64,000 nucleotides of DNA from Paracoccaceae bacterium (GCA_027489375.1 JAIXZW010000019.1:186001-250000), one strand, 5' to 3'; shown: positions 50,159-59,506, counted from the first letter of the stretch. The notes: generated by a model not told the origin, from the letters alone. Translations and numbers: made by a program.

Positions 50159-51913
50159 ATGGCCAGACGGAATGTCGATCCGATCACGCTTTCGGTGGTG
50201 CGCGGTGTGCTGGAGACGACCCAGCGCGAGATGACGCTGGCGCTGGAGCAGACGGCGCGATCCTCGGTCTTCAACCTTGCGCATGACTATTCCACCGCGC
50301 TGTTCAACCATGCGCCCGAGATGATCCTGCAAGGGCAGGACATTCCGATCCACCTCGGCTCGCTGATCCCCGCGATGAAGTCGGTGGCGAAGTATTTCGA
50401 GGGCGACATCCACGACGGCGACCTGATGCTGCACAACGATCCGGCCTATGGCGGGTCGCATATCATCGACACCTGCATGTACATGCCCGTGTTCTACGAG
50501 GGGGAGCTGGTCTTTTGGACCGTCTGCAAGGGCCACCTGACCGATATCGGCGGGCCGGTGCCTGCGGGATACAACCCCAACGCCACCGAGATCTATGCCG
50601 AGGGGCTGCGCATCCCGCCGATCAAGCTGTGGGACAAGGGCAAGCCGCGGCATGACGTGATGAACCTGCTTTTGTCGAACATGCGGGCACGGCGGGATCA
50701 GGAGGGCGATTTCAACGCGCTGATCGGCGCTTGTCAGGTGGGCGCGCGCAACCTGAAGCGGCTGATGGACAAATACGGCAAGGCGATGGTTCAGGAGTGC
50801 ATCGCAGAACTGCTCGACATGGCCGAGCACCATATGCGCAGCCTGATCGCCGAAGTGCCGGACGGAACCTATACCGGCACGGCCATTCTTGAGGATGCGG
50901 GCCACGGTTACGGCGATTTCGAGATCACCGCCACCGTGACGATCAAGGGCGACGGGTGCCACATCGCCATCCAGTCACCGCCGCAAATCCCCTATTTCAT
51001 CAACAGCTACGAAGGGAACAGCCATTCGGGCGTCTACCTTGGCCTGATGATGTTCGCCCAGCTTCCGCCGCCCTATAACGAAGGGTTGTATCGCTGCGTC
51101 AGCACCGACATGGGCCCCAAGGGCACGCTGTGCAACGCCAAGTCGCCCGCGCCGCACATGAACTGCACGACGACGCCGATGGAGACGTTGACGGATGCCG
51201 TGCGGCTCGCCTTTGAACAGGCGGCGCCGCACAAGGTTTCGGCAAGCTGGGGCCATGCCAACGGCTGCAACATCGCGGGCTGGGACAAGCGGCATGACGA
51301 GGAATATGTGACGATGGTGCTCGCCTCGATCATCTCGGGGGCGGGGGCCACGGCGCAGGCGGACGGCTGGCACGCGGTGGGGCCGGAGTGCTGCTTCGGG
51401 GCGTTGACCAGCGGCGATATCGAGATGCTGGAACACAGCTATCCCATCATCATCCACCGTTATTCGTTGATGGAGGACAGCGGCGGGGCGGGCAAGAACC
51501 GCGGCGGATCGGGCACCTGCTGGGAAGTGGAGCCGCTGGATACGCCGATGACGCTGATCACTTTCGGCGAGGGGCGTCGCATCCCCGCGATGGGGGCGGC
51601 GGGGGCGAAATCGGCGATGGTGTCGAAAAAGGTCGGGCGGCTGGAAGTCACCCGCAACGGATCGACGCAGATCATCACCGACAACGTGATCGAAACCATC
51701 CAGCCCGGAGAGCGGGCCGCGAACAAGAACCCGGGTGGCGGGGGCTATGGCAATGCGTTCGAGCGCGATGTCCAGAAGGTCGTGGAGGATGTGCGCAACG
51801 GTCTGGTCAGCCTCGAAGGGGCGCGGCTCGACTATGGCGTGGTGATCACCGACCGCGAGACGCTGGCGGTCGATGCCGCCGCAACCGCCGCGCTGCGCGC
51901 AAGCGCCGCCTGA
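50159..51913 (+). CDS. hyuB: Hydantoinase/oxoprolinase B subunit (second pair)
   Basis: 584 residues. Seen: RNVDPITLSVVRGVLETTQREM, LMLHNDPAYGGSHIIDTCMYMP, LVFWTVCKGHLTDIGGPVPAG (conserved His), SAKSPAP-like CNAKSPAPHMNCTTTPMETL and NPGGGGYGNAFERD. Start at ATG 50159 is set by AGGAG. It is only distantly related to the HyuB at 44166. First gene of an operon that continues through hyuA, pxpA, a biotin carrier protein, biotin carboxylase, pxpB and pxpC. Confidence 0.94.
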   Translation: MARRNVDPITLSVVRGVLETTQREMTLALEQTARSSVFNLAHDYSTALFNHAPEMILQGQDIPIHLGSLIPAMKSVAKYFEGDIHDGDLMLHNDPAYGGSHIIDTCMYMPVFYEGELVFWTVCKGHLTDIGGPVPAGYNPNATEIYAEGLRIPPIKLWDKGKPRHDVMNLLLSNMRARRDQEGDFNALIGACQVGARNLKRLMDKYGKAMVQECIAELLDMAEHHMRSLIAEVPDGTYTGTAILEDAGHGYGDFEITATVTIKGDGCHIAIQSPPQIPYFINSYEGNSHSGVYLGLMMFAQLPPPYNEGLYRCVSTDMGPKGTLCNAKSPAPHMNCTTTPMETLTDAVRLAFEQAAPHKVSASWGHANGCNIAGWDKRHDEEYVTMVLASIISGAGATAQADGWHAVGPECCFGALTSGDIEMLEHSYPIIIHRYSLMEDSGGAGKNRGGSGTCWEVEPLDTPMTLITFGEGRRIPAMGAAGAKSAMVSKKVGRLEVTRNGSTQIITDNVIETIQPGERAANKNPGGGGYGNAFERDVQKVVEDVRNGLVSLEGARLDYGVVITDRETLAVDAAATAALRASAA

Positions 51914-51938
51914 TCCAGCCCGACAAAGGACAAAGACC

Positions 51939-54026
51939 ATGCAGAACACCTATCGTCTGGGCATCGACGCCGGCGGCACGTTCACCGACTTCATCCTTGC
52001 CGACCGCACGGGAGAGGTGCGCATCTTCAAGGCGCTCTCGACCCCGCAGGACCCGACCCAAGCCATCCGCAACGGGCTTGCGCTGATCGAGGAGGAGACG
52101 GGGATCACCGCGACCGAGATCGTCTCGAACGCCGATCTGTGCATCAACGGGACGACCGTGGGTCTGAACGCGCTGATCCAGCACAAGGGCGCGCGGACGG
52201 GGCTGATCGCCACCGCGGGGCACGAGGACAGCATCGAAATCCGTCTGGGCCACAAAGAGGACGGCTATCGCTACGACCCCGAATATCCGCCGGCCCGCAT
52301 GCTGGTGCCGCGCTACCTGCGGCGTGGCGTGCGCGAGCGCGTGGTTTCGACCGGTGCCGTGCACACGCCGCTGCACGAAGAGGACGTGCGCGACGCCTGC
52401 CGCCATTTCCTGCGCGAAGGCGTGGATTCGGTCGCCATCAGTTTCGTCTGGTCGGTCCTGCACCCCGAGCACGAAATCCGCGCGGCCGAGATCGTGCGCG
52501 AGATGATGCCCGGCGTGCGCCTGACGGTCGGCAGTCTGCTTTACCCGCAGGTGCGCGAATACACCCGCACCTCGACCGCGATCGTGAATGCCTATCTTGC
52601 GCCGATCCTGTCGCGCTATGTCGAAGCGGTGGACGGATATTTCCGGCAGTTGGGGGCGAAGAACCCCGTGCGCTACTTCCAGTCCAATGGCGGGCTTGCG
52701 CTGGGGTCGGTGGTGTCGGACCAGTCGGTCTACGCCATCAATTCCGGCCCTGCATCGGCCCCGCAGGCGGCGCTTTACATCGGCGAGCCGTGGGACCTGA
52801 AGAACATCATCACCGTCGACATGGGCGGGACGTCGTTCGACATCACGCTGACGCGGGACGGGCGGGCGAATGTGTCGAAAAACATCGACTTCCTGCGCTA
52901 CCGCATCGGGATTCCGATGATCCAGGTGGAAACGCTGGGTGCGGGTGGCGGGTCGATCGGCTGGATCGACAGCATGGGTCTTTTGCAGATGGGTCCGCAG
53001 TCGGCGGGGTCGGAGCCGGGACCGGCCTGCTATGACCAGGGCGGCGACAAGCCGACGACGACGGATGCCAACCTCGTCCTCGGCTATCTGAACCCCGACG
53101 GGCTGGTGGGCGGGCGTCTGCCTCTGGCGGTGGACAAGGCGCGCAAGGCCATCGACGCGAACCTTTCCAAGCCGCTGTCGCTGACGGTGGAGCAGGCGGC
53201 TTACGGCATGTTCACCATCGTCAACAACAACATGGTCAACGCCATCCGCCGTGTGTCGGTCGAGCGGGGTTACGACCCGCGCGACTTCGTGCTGAATTGC
53301 GCGGGCGGGGCGACCGGCGCGCATATCACCGCGCTGGCGCGGGAAATGGGCATCCGGCGTGTGCTTGTGTCGAAACTCGCCTCGGGGCTTTGCGCTTACG
53401 GCCAGATCATTTCGGACGTGAAGTACAATTACATGGCCCCCGCCCCCGTGCGGCTTGAAGGGGCGGCGGCAGCGGCCAAGCTGGACGGGCTGTTCAAGGG
53501 GCTGGAAGCGCGGGGGATCGAGGACCTGAAGAAGGACGGTTTCACCGAGGACCGCATTTCGATTCGACGCAGCCTCGATATGCGCTACGTGGGACAAGTG
53601 CATGAATGCACCGTCGACGTCGATCCCTTCGCGCTGGACGAAGCAGCGCTGGAGCAACTGAAGGCGGCGTTCCATGCCCGGCACGAAGAGCTTTACACCT
53701 ATTCCGAGCCGGGAAGCGTGGTGGAAGTGGTGAACGTGGAAAGCGCGATTTCGGGGCGCGTGGACAGGCCGCGCCGGATGAGCATTCCCAAGGGTGCAGG
53801 CGCGGACAAGGCGCTGGCCGGAACGCGGGCGATGATCTTCGCGGCGGATGGCAAGGCGCAGGAAACGCCGGTCTACACGGGCGAGAAGCTTGGCGCGGGC
53901 GACCGGATCATCGGCCCTGCCGTGATCGAAGAGGTCACGACCACGCTGGTGGTGGAGCCGGGCTGGAAGGCGGAACTGACGGAGTCGGGTGTCTATCTGC
54001 TCGACTATACGGGGGGGACGGCATGA
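51939..54026 (+). CDS. hyuA: Hydantoinase/oxoprolinase A subunit (second pair, ATP-binding)
   Basis: 695 residues. Phosphate loops RLGIDAGGTFTDFILADR and IITVDMGGTSFDITLTRDG, GTTVGLNALIQHKGARTGLI, QSNGGLALGSVVSDQSVYAI and a C-terminal domain with PVYTGEKLGAGDRIIGPAVIEE. ATP-dependent partner of the HyuB at 50159; overlaps pxpA by ATGA. In this family the ATPase subunit activates lactams, hydantoins or, in acetone/acetophenone carboxylases, ketones and bicarbonate. Confidence 0.94.
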   Translation: MQNTYRLGIDAGGTFTDFILADRTGEVRIFKALSTPQDPTQAIRNGLALIEEETGITATEIVSNADLCINGTTVGLNALIQHKGARTGLIATAGHEDSIEIRLGHKEDGYRYDPEYPPARMLVPRYLRRGVRERVVSTGAVHTPLHEEDVRDACRHFLREGVDSVAISFVWSVLHPEHEIRAAEIVREMMPGVRLTVGSLLYPQVREYTRTSTAIVNAYLAPILSRYVEAVDGYFRQLGAKNPVRYFQSNGGLALGSVVSDQSVYAINSGPASAPQAALYIGEPWDLKNIITVDMGGTSFDITLTRDGRANVSKNIDFLRYRIGIPMIQVETLGAGGGSIGWIDSMGLLQMGPQSAGSEPGPACYDQGGDKPTTTDANLVLGYLNPDGLVGGRLPLAVDKARKAIDANLSKPLSLTVEQAAYGMFTIVNNNMVNAIRRVSVERGYDPRDFVLNCAGGATGAHITALAREMGIRRVLVSKLASGLCAYGQIISDVKYNYMAPAPVRLEGAAAAAKLDGLFKGLEARGIEDLKKDGFTEDRISIRRSLDMRYVGQVHECTVDVDPFALDEAALEQLKAAFHARHEELYTYSEPGSVVEVVNVESAISGRVDRPRRMSIPKGAGADKALAGTRAMIFAADGKAQETPVYTGEKLGAGDRIIGPAVIEEVTTTLVVEPGWKAELTESGVYLLDYTGGTA

Positions 54027-54742
54027 CGATCATCAACTGCGACATGGGCGAAGGCTTCGGCCTTTACCGCATCGGCGACGACGAGGGGCTGATGCCGCTG
54101 ATCGACGTGGCGAACGTGGCCTGCGGTTTCCATGCGTCGGACTTCAACCACATGCGGCGGACGGTGCAGCTTGCCAAGCAATGCGGGGTGAAGGTGGGGG
54201 CGCATCCGTCGCTGCCGGACCTGCAGGGGTTCGGGCGGCGCGAGATGAAGATCGGGCGCGAGGAACTGGTCAATTGCATGATCTACCAGATCGGCGCGTT
54301 GAAGGGGTTTCTGGACGCCGAAGGGATGGTGCTGAACCACATCAAGCCGCACGGGTCGCTATACGGCATGGCGGCGCGGATGGAGGATGTGGCCCATGCG
54401 GTCGCCGATGTGGCCGACATTTTCCGCGTGCCGCTTTACGGCATGGCCGGAACGCTGCACGAAAGCGTCTATACCGCGCGGGGGCATGGCTTCGTGTCGG
54501 AATTCTACGCCGACCTTGATTACAACGATCAGGGCGGGTTGATCATCACCCGCGAACATGCCGCGACCGATCCCGAGGCCGCCGCAACCGCCTGTCTGCG
54601 GGCGATGCGCGAGGGCCGCGTGCGGTCGGTCGGCGGCGTCGACGTGCCCGTGCGCGCCGATGCGATCTGCGTGCATTCCGACACCCCAAACGCCGTGCAG
54701 GTGGCCCAAGCCGTGCGCGCTGCGGTCAAACCGGCTGCCTGA
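54023..54742 (+). CDS. pxpA: 5-oxoprolinase subunit A (LamB/YcsF family)
   Basis: 239 residues. IINCDMGEGFGLYRIGDDEGLMPLIDVANVACGFHASD at the start is the family signature, followed by GVKVGAHPSLPDLQGFGRREM, LNHIKPHGSLYGMAARME and VHSDTPNAVQVAQAVRAA. PxpA is the TIM-barrel-like component of the prokaryotic 5-oxoprolinase PxpABC. The split placement (pxpA, then carrier and carboxylase genes, then pxpB-pxpC) puts biotin enzymes inside the pxp operon. Confidence 0.94.
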   Translation: MTIINCDMGEGFGLYRIGDDEGLMPLIDVANVACGFHASDFNHMRRTVQLAKQCGVKVGAHPSLPDLQGFGRREMKIGREELVNCMIYQIGALKGFLDAEGMVLNHIKPHGSLYGMAARMEDVAHAVADVADIFRVPLYGMAGTLHESVYTARGHGFVSEFYADLDYNDQGGLIITREHAATDPEAAATACLRAMREGRVRSVGGVDVPVRADAICVHSDTPNAVQVAQAVRAAVKPAA

Positions 54743-54762
54743 ACCCGAAAAGGAGCATATAC

Positions 54763-54999
54763 ATGGCAAAGCAAATCCTCTCGCCCCTGCCCGGCACGTT
54801 CTATCGCCGCCCCTCGCCCGACAAGCCCGTGTTCAAAGAGGTGGGCGATGCGGTCAAGGTGGGCGATGTGATCGGCCTGATCGAGGTAATGAAGTCCTTC
54901 AACGAGGTGGCCGCCGATCAGGACGGGGTGATCACCGGCTTTCCGGCGGATGACGAGGAACCCGTGATGGCGGGGCAACCGCTGGTCGAGTTGGGCTGA
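54763..54999 (+). CDS. Short biotin carboxyl carrier protein
   Basis: 78 residues, a single biotinyl-lipoyl domain. Biotinylation site IEVMKSFNEV with Lys44, preceded by VGDAVKVGDVIG and followed by DQDGVITGF. It lacks the N-terminal Ala/Pro-rich linker region of AccB, so it is not the housekeeping acetyl-CoA carboxylase carrier. Starts behind AAGGAG and is followed 3 nt later by the biotin carboxylase. It would shuttle the carboxyl group to the PxpB/PxpC module. Confidence 0.92.
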   Translation: MAKQILSPLPGTFYRRPSPDKPVFKEVGDAVKVGDVIGLIEVMKSFNEVAADQDGVITGFPADDEEPVMAGQPLVELG

Positions 55000-55002
55000 G
55001 CG

Positions 55003-56379
55003 ATGGCAATCCGCAAACTTCTCGTCGCCAATCGGGGCGAGATCGCGGTGCGGATCATCCGCGCCGCCAAGGAATTGGGCATCAGGACGGTGGCTGTTCA
55101 CAGTCTGGCCGATGCGGACAGTCTGGCAGTGAAACTGGCGGATGAGGCGGTGCCGATCGGTCCGCCTGCGGCGTCGAAGTCCTATCTGAAGATCGAGGCC
55201 ATTCTGGAAGCCGCCCGCCTGACCGGGGCGGATGCGGTGCATCCGGGTTACGGCTTTCTGGCCGAGAACGCCGATTTTGCCGATGCGGTGGAAGCGGCGG
55301 GGATGGTCTGGGTCGGGCCGAAGGGCGACAGCATCCGCGTGATGGGCGACAAGGTCGCCGCCCGCATCGCCGCCGAGTCGGCGGGGGTGCCGGTGGTGCC
55401 GGGGTCGGACGGGCGGATCGACGACCCCGATCAGGCCCGCGCCGTGGCGCTGGCCATCGGATTCCCCGTTATGATCAAGGCCGCCGCAGGGGGCGGGGGG
55501 CGCGGTATCCGCATCGCCCATGACATGGAAGAATTCGAGCGCCTGATGCCGCAGGCCAGTGCCGAGGCCAAGGCGGCCTTTGGCGACGGTGGCCTTTATA
55601 TGGAAAAGGTCATCGAACGCGCCCGCCATATCGAGGTGCAGGTTCTGGGCGACGGCACCCGCGCCGTGCATTTCTTCGAACGCGAATGTTCGCTGCAACG
55701 CCGCCGCCAGAAGGTCTGGGAGGAAGCGCCCTCGGCCACCCTGCCGCAGGCGATGCGGGAACGGCTTTGCGCATCGGCCGTCGCCCTTGCGGAAGCGGTG
55801 GGCTATCGCGGGGCGGGGACGCTGGAATACCTTTATGACGATGCGTCGGGGCAGTTCTATTTCATCGAGATGAACACGCGCATACAGGTCGAGCATCCCG
55901 TGACCGAGATGGTGACGGCCGTCGATCTTGTGCGCGAGATGATCCGCATCGCGGGCGGAGAGCCGCTGCGCTACCGGCAAGAGGATATCCGCCTGACGGG
56001 CCATGCCATCGAGGTCCGCATCTGTGCCGAGGACCCCGCCAAGGGTTTCGCGCCCGCGCCGGGCACGATTTCGGCTTTGCGCGTGCCGGGGGGGGCGGGG
56101 GTACGGTTCGATACGATGCTGTATCAGGGCTATACCGTGCCGCCGTTCTACGACTCGCTCTTGGGAAAGCTGATCGTCTGGGACGAGGACCGCGCGTCGG
56201 CCATCGCCCGCATGCGCCGCGCTTTGGACGAACTGGCGGTCGAGGGGCTGCCGACGACACGGCCCCTGCATATGCTTTTGGCCCGCGACCCCGAGGTCGC
56301 CGAGGCCGCTTTCCACACGCGCTGGCTGGAACCCTGGCTAGAGCGGAACGCACACCGGCTTGAGGAGACCCCGGAATGA
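55003..56379 (+). CDS. Biotin carboxylase (AccC-like)
   Basis: 458 residues. ATP-grasp enzyme carboxylating biotin on the carrier. Seen: RKLLVANRGEIAVRIIRAAKE, HPGYGFLAENADFADAVE, VMIKAAAGGGGRGIRI (ATP glycine loop), VHFFERECSLQRRRQKVWEEAPS and FIEMNTRIQVEHPVTEMVT, including the catalytic Arg, then the C-terminal domain GHAIEVRICAEDPAKGFAP. Length and motifs are standard. Its stop overlaps the pxpB start by ATGA. A dedicated carboxylase here means the operon probably uses bicarbonate. Confidence 0.95.
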   Translation: MAIRKLLVANRGEIAVRIIRAAKELGIRTVAVHSLADADSLAVKLADEAVPIGPPAASKSYLKIEAILEAARLTGADAVHPGYGFLAENADFADAVEAAGMVWVGPKGDSIRVMGDKVAARIAAESAGVPVVPGSDGRIDDPDQARAVALAIGFPVMIKAAAGGGGRGIRIAHDMEEFERLMPQASAEAKAAFGDGGLYMEKVIERARHIEVQVLGDGTRAVHFFERECSLQRRRQKVWEEAPSATLPQAMRERLCASAVALAEAVGYRGAGTLEYLYDDASGQFYFIEMNTRIQVEHPVTEMVTAVDLVREMIRIAGGEPLRYRQEDIRLTGHAIEVRICAEDPAKGFAPAPGTISALRVPGGAGVRFDTMLYQGYTVPPFYDSLLGKLIVWDEDRASAIARMRRALDELAVEGLPTTRPLHMLLARDPEVAEAAFHTRWLEPWLERNAHRLEETPE

Positions 56380-57251
56380 AGACCAGATACTCCTTTGGCG
56401 GCGACGAGCACATCTTTGTCGAATGCGATGAGGAAATGTCGCTTGAAGCCTTTTTCAAGGGCATGTCGATCACCAGCGCCCTGCGCGAGGCCAAGATCAA
56501 GGGCGTGACCGAGATTTGCCCCGCCAACGCGTCGTTTCAGGTGCGGTTCGATCCTGACGTGATCTCGCCCGACGATATGATGGCCGAGTTGAAAAAGCTG
56601 GAAGCGGTTGCCCAATCGGCGGCGCCGACCTTGCAGACGCGGATCATCGAAGTGCCGGTCCTGTATAACGATCCGTGGACGCACGAGACGCTGATGCGGT
56701 TCCGCGAAAGGCATCAGGACCCGACCTCGACCGACATCGAATACACGGCGCGGATCAACAACCTCGACGGTGTGGACGGGTTCGTTAAGGCCCATTCCGG
56801 CGCGCCGTGGTTCGTGTCGATGGTGGGCTTCGTGGCGGGTTTGCCGTTCCTTTACCAGATGGTGGACCGCAAGCGGCAGATCCAGTCGCCGAAATACCTG
56901 CGCCCGCGCACCGATACGCCGCGGCTGACCGTGGGGCATGGCGGCTGCTTTGCCTGCATCTATTCCGTGCGCGGGGCGGGGGGCTACCAGATGTTCGGCA
57001 TCACGCCGATGCCGATCTATGATCCGAACCAGACGGTGCCTTACCTGCGCGACTTCATGTGTCTGTTCAGCCCCGGCGACATCGTGAAGTGGAAGCCCAT
57101 CGACCGCGCCGAATACGACCATACGGTCGCCGAAGTGGACGCGGGCCGCTGGATGCCGCGCATCGCGCCGGTCACGTTCTCGCTCACCGAGTTCCAGAAA
57201 GACATCGACGGCACCAATGCCCGCATCATGGAGGCGCTCAATGGCCATTAA
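56376..57251 (+). CDS. pxpB: 5-oxoprolinase subunit B (allophanate hydrolase subunit 1/KipI-type)
   Basis: 291 residues. N-terminal TRYSFGGDEHIFVECDEEMS and the characteristic IEVPVLYNDPWTHETLM, PWFVSMVGFVAGLPFLY, PRLTVGHGGCFACIYSVRGAGGYQMFGITP segments, with the C-terminal YDPNQTVPYLRDFMCLFSPGDIVKWKP. It is longer than typical PxpB (about 220-240 residues) by an N-terminal extension. It overlaps pxpC by 11 bp. In urea carboxylase the same domain (AHS1) forms half of the carboxyltransferase. Confidence 0.92.
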   Translation: MKTRYSFGGDEHIFVECDEEMSLEAFFKGMSITSALREAKIKGVTEICPANASFQVRFDPDVISPDDMMAELKKLEAVAQSAAPTLQTRIIEVPVLYNDPWTHETLMRFRERHQDPTSTDIEYTARINNLDGVDGFVKAHSGAPWFVSMVGFVAGLPFLYQMVDRKRQIQSPKYLRPRTDTPRLTVGHGGCFACIYSVRGAGGYQMFGITPMPIYDPNQTVPYLRDFMCLFSPGDIVKWKPIDRAEYDHTVAEVDAGRWMPRIAPVTFSLTEFQKDIDGTNARIMEALNGH

Positions 57252-58212
57252 CGTCATCAAGCCGGGCCTTTCCACCACGGTTCAGGACCTTGGCCGCCCC
57301 GGATATTACCACATCGGGATTCCCACCTCGGGCGGGATGGATACGCTGTCGCTGGCCGCAGCCAACCTGCTGGTCGGGAACGCGGCGGGGGATGCGGTGC
57401 TGGAAGCCGTGTTCATGGGGCCGGAGCTTGAATTCACCGCCGATGCAACCGTTGCCGTGACGGGGGCCGACATGCCGCCGAAGGTGGATGGCGAAGAGCG
57501 TGCAGGCTGGACTTCGTTCAGGGTGAAGAAGGGGCAGGTCCTGAGCTTCGGCTTCCTGAAGGCAGGGGCGCGGGCCTATATCGCCGTGTCGGGCGGGATC
57601 GACGTGCCTGTCGTTCTCGGTTCGCGCTCGACCTATACGCTCGGCGTGCTGGGCGGGTTCAAGGGACGCAAGCTGGAAGCGGGCGACCAGTTGCCCGTGG
57701 GGGCGGGGAAAGCCGTGGCCGAGGGGCGGACCCTGCCCGAAAACCTGCGCCGCAAGCCGGGAATGCCTGCCGAATTGCGGATGCTGCCGGGGCTTTACTG
57801 GCACCGCATCACCGAAGCGGCGGGGCGTAACTTCTTCGAGGACACGTGGAAGGTCGCACCCGAGGCAGACCGCATCGGCTATCGTTTCAAGGCGGGGCGA
57901 CCTTTGGAATTCGTGGACCGTGAACAGCCCTTTGGCGCGGGGTCCGATCCGTCGAACATCGTGGACGCCTGTTACCCCTATGGCTCGGTGCAGGTGCCCG
58001 GGGGGACGGAGCCTATCGTGCTGCACCGCGATGCGGTGTCGGGCGGCGGGTATTTCATGGTCGGAACGGTCGTTTCGGCGGACATGGACCTGATCGGTCA
58101 ATTGCAGCCGCATACGCCGACCCGTTTCGTGAAAGTGACGATGCAAGAGGCGCTGCAGGCGCGGCACGACCGCAAGGCCGTGCTTGACGCGATCACCGCC
58201 GCGCTGGTCTGA
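57241..58212 (+). CDS. pxpC: 5-oxoprolinase subunit C (allophanate hydrolase subunit 2/biotin-dependent carboxyltransferase)
   Basis: 323 residues. INVIKPGLSTTVQDLGRPGYYHIGIPTSGGMD is the family start, then LSFGFLKAGARAYIAVSGGIDVPVVLGSRSTYTLGVLGGFKGR, RIGYRFKAG, and GGTEPIVLHRDAVSGGGYFMVGTVVSADMDLIGQL. This is the AHS2/carboxyltransferase-like domain. With PxpB, the carrier and the carboxylase it completes the set of urea-carboxylase domains as four separate proteins. Confidence 0.94.
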   Translation: MAINVIKPGLSTTVQDLGRPGYYHIGIPTSGGMDTLSLAAANLLVGNAAGDAVLEAVFMGPELEFTADATVAVTGADMPPKVDGEERAGWTSFRVKKGQVLSFGFLKAGARAYIAVSGGIDVPVVLGSRSTYTLGVLGGFKGRKLEAGDQLPVGAGKAVAEGRTLPENLRRKPGMPAELRMLPGLYWHRITEAAGRNFFEDTWKVAPEADRIGYRFKAGRPLEFVDREQPFGAGSDPSNIVDACYPYGSVQVPGGTEPIVLHRDAVSGGGYFMVGTVVSADMDLIGQLQPHTPTRFVKVTMQEALQARHDRKAVLDAITAALV

Positions 58213-58273
58213 AGGAGGCGACCGAAACAGGCGGGGGAGGACACGCCCCCCGCCACCCAGAGCGAGTGACCCG

Positions 58274-59506
58274 ATGAAGGACCAAGCCCAAGCCGATCTT
58301 GCCGCCCCGCCGACGATTCCACGGCGGAAACTGCGTGTGCTTGGCACGTCGATCACCCTTTTGCGCCCCGTGCGGGAAAAGGCGAAAGAGGAACTGGGGT
58401 TCGAACTCGACTTCGAGAAGATGGATTTCCTGTCTTGCCAGCGGCGCGCGGCGATGGAGCCGGAAAGCTACGATGTCTACGAGCAGTGCTTCCACAACCT
58501 TGATATCGTGTGGTTCTGGGGGGCGCTTCAGCCCATCGACATCAACCGCATTCCGGAATGGGACAATATCTCGGACCTCGCCAAACTCGGCGGGGTGAGC
58601 AAATACGCGGGACGCGGTCGGGGCGATGCTCCGGCCAAGAAACTGTACGTTCAGCCCGGCGGCTTTCTGGGACCCAAACCGTCGCGCTACATCAGCATGC
58701 TGCCGACCGTGCACAATATGGACAGTTTCGGCTACGACTCGCGCATTTTCGGCGAGGGGCCGGATGTCCGGCCAAGCTGGGCGTGGCTGCTTGACCGTCG
58801 CGCCAAGGGGCGGATCGCGCTGGTCGACGAACCCGCCATCGGCTTTTTCGACGCGGCACTGGCGGCGGAAGCTTCCGGCGCGCTCGAATTCGCCGATATC
58901 GGCAATATGACGATCGACGAGATCAACGCTCTCATGACGCTGCTCGAGGATCGCCGCGCCGAAGGGTTTTTCCGCGGCACGTGGCGCGACGGTCTGGAGG
59001 CGGCGGAACTGGCCGAGCAAGGGGCGGTCGCCGTGCAAAGCATGTGGTCGCCGGTCTATGGCAAGCTGCGCAAGGCGCGGTCGCATTTCGTCGAATCCGC
59101 GCCCTCCGAGGGGTATCGCGCGTGGCATGGCGGGGGGAGCCTGTCGCGGCATCTGCGCGGGGCCGAACTGGACATGGCCTATGAATACCTGAACTGGTGG
59201 CTTTCGGGTTATGCCGGTGCCGTGATGGCGCGGCAGGGATATTATATCTCGAACCCGCAACGGGCGCGGGAATGGCTTGCCCCCGAGGAATGGTCCTATT
59301 GGTACGAAGGGGCTGCGGCATCGCGTGACCTTGCCGGGCCGGATGGCGAGGTGGCGGTTTCGGCGGGCGGACGGCGGGCGGGTGGCCCCTATGTCGACCG
59401 CGCTCGCCGGATCGTCATCTGGAACACGGTCATGGACGAATACAACTATGCCGCACGGGCATGGGACAGGTTCGTCCGCCGCGTGAACGAAGGGGTCGCA
59501 GCATGA
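58274..59506 (+). CDS. ABC transporter substrate-binding protein (PotD-like) without a visible signal peptide
   Basis: 410 residues. After a short charged leader the chain enters RRKLRVLGTSITLLRPVREKAKEELGFELDF, which is how mature spermidine/putrescine- or iron-type binding proteins begin; later LPTVHNMDSFGYDSRIF, ALVDEPAIGFFDAALAA and WWLSGYAGAVMARQGYY fit the same fold. No hydrophobic Sec or Tat segment is visible, even in the longer in-frame extension to 58184. It starts 61 bp after pxpC. The matching ABC ATPase and permeases (60747-63547) lack their own binding-protein gene, so this is the likely partner. Export route is open. Confidence 0.82.
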   Translation: MKDQAQADLAAPPTIPRRKLRVLGTSITLLRPVREKAKEELGFELDFEKMDFLSCQRRAAMEPESYDVYEQCFHNLDIVWFWGALQPIDINRIPEWDNISDLAKLGGVSKYAGRGRGDAPAKKLYVQPGGFLGPKPSRYISMLPTVHNMDSFGYDSRIFGEGPDVRPSWAWLLDRRAKGRIALVDEPAIGFFDAALAAEASGALEFADIGNMTIDEINALMTLLEDRRAEGFFRGTWRDGLEAAELAEQGAVAVQSMWSPVYGKLRKARSHFVESAPSEGYRAWHGGGSLSRHLRGAELDMAYEYLNWWLSGYAGAVMARQGYYISNPQRAREWLAPEEWSYWYEGAAASRDLAGPDGEVAVSAGGRRAGGPYVDRARRIVIWNTVMDEYNYAARAWDRFVRRVNEGVAA

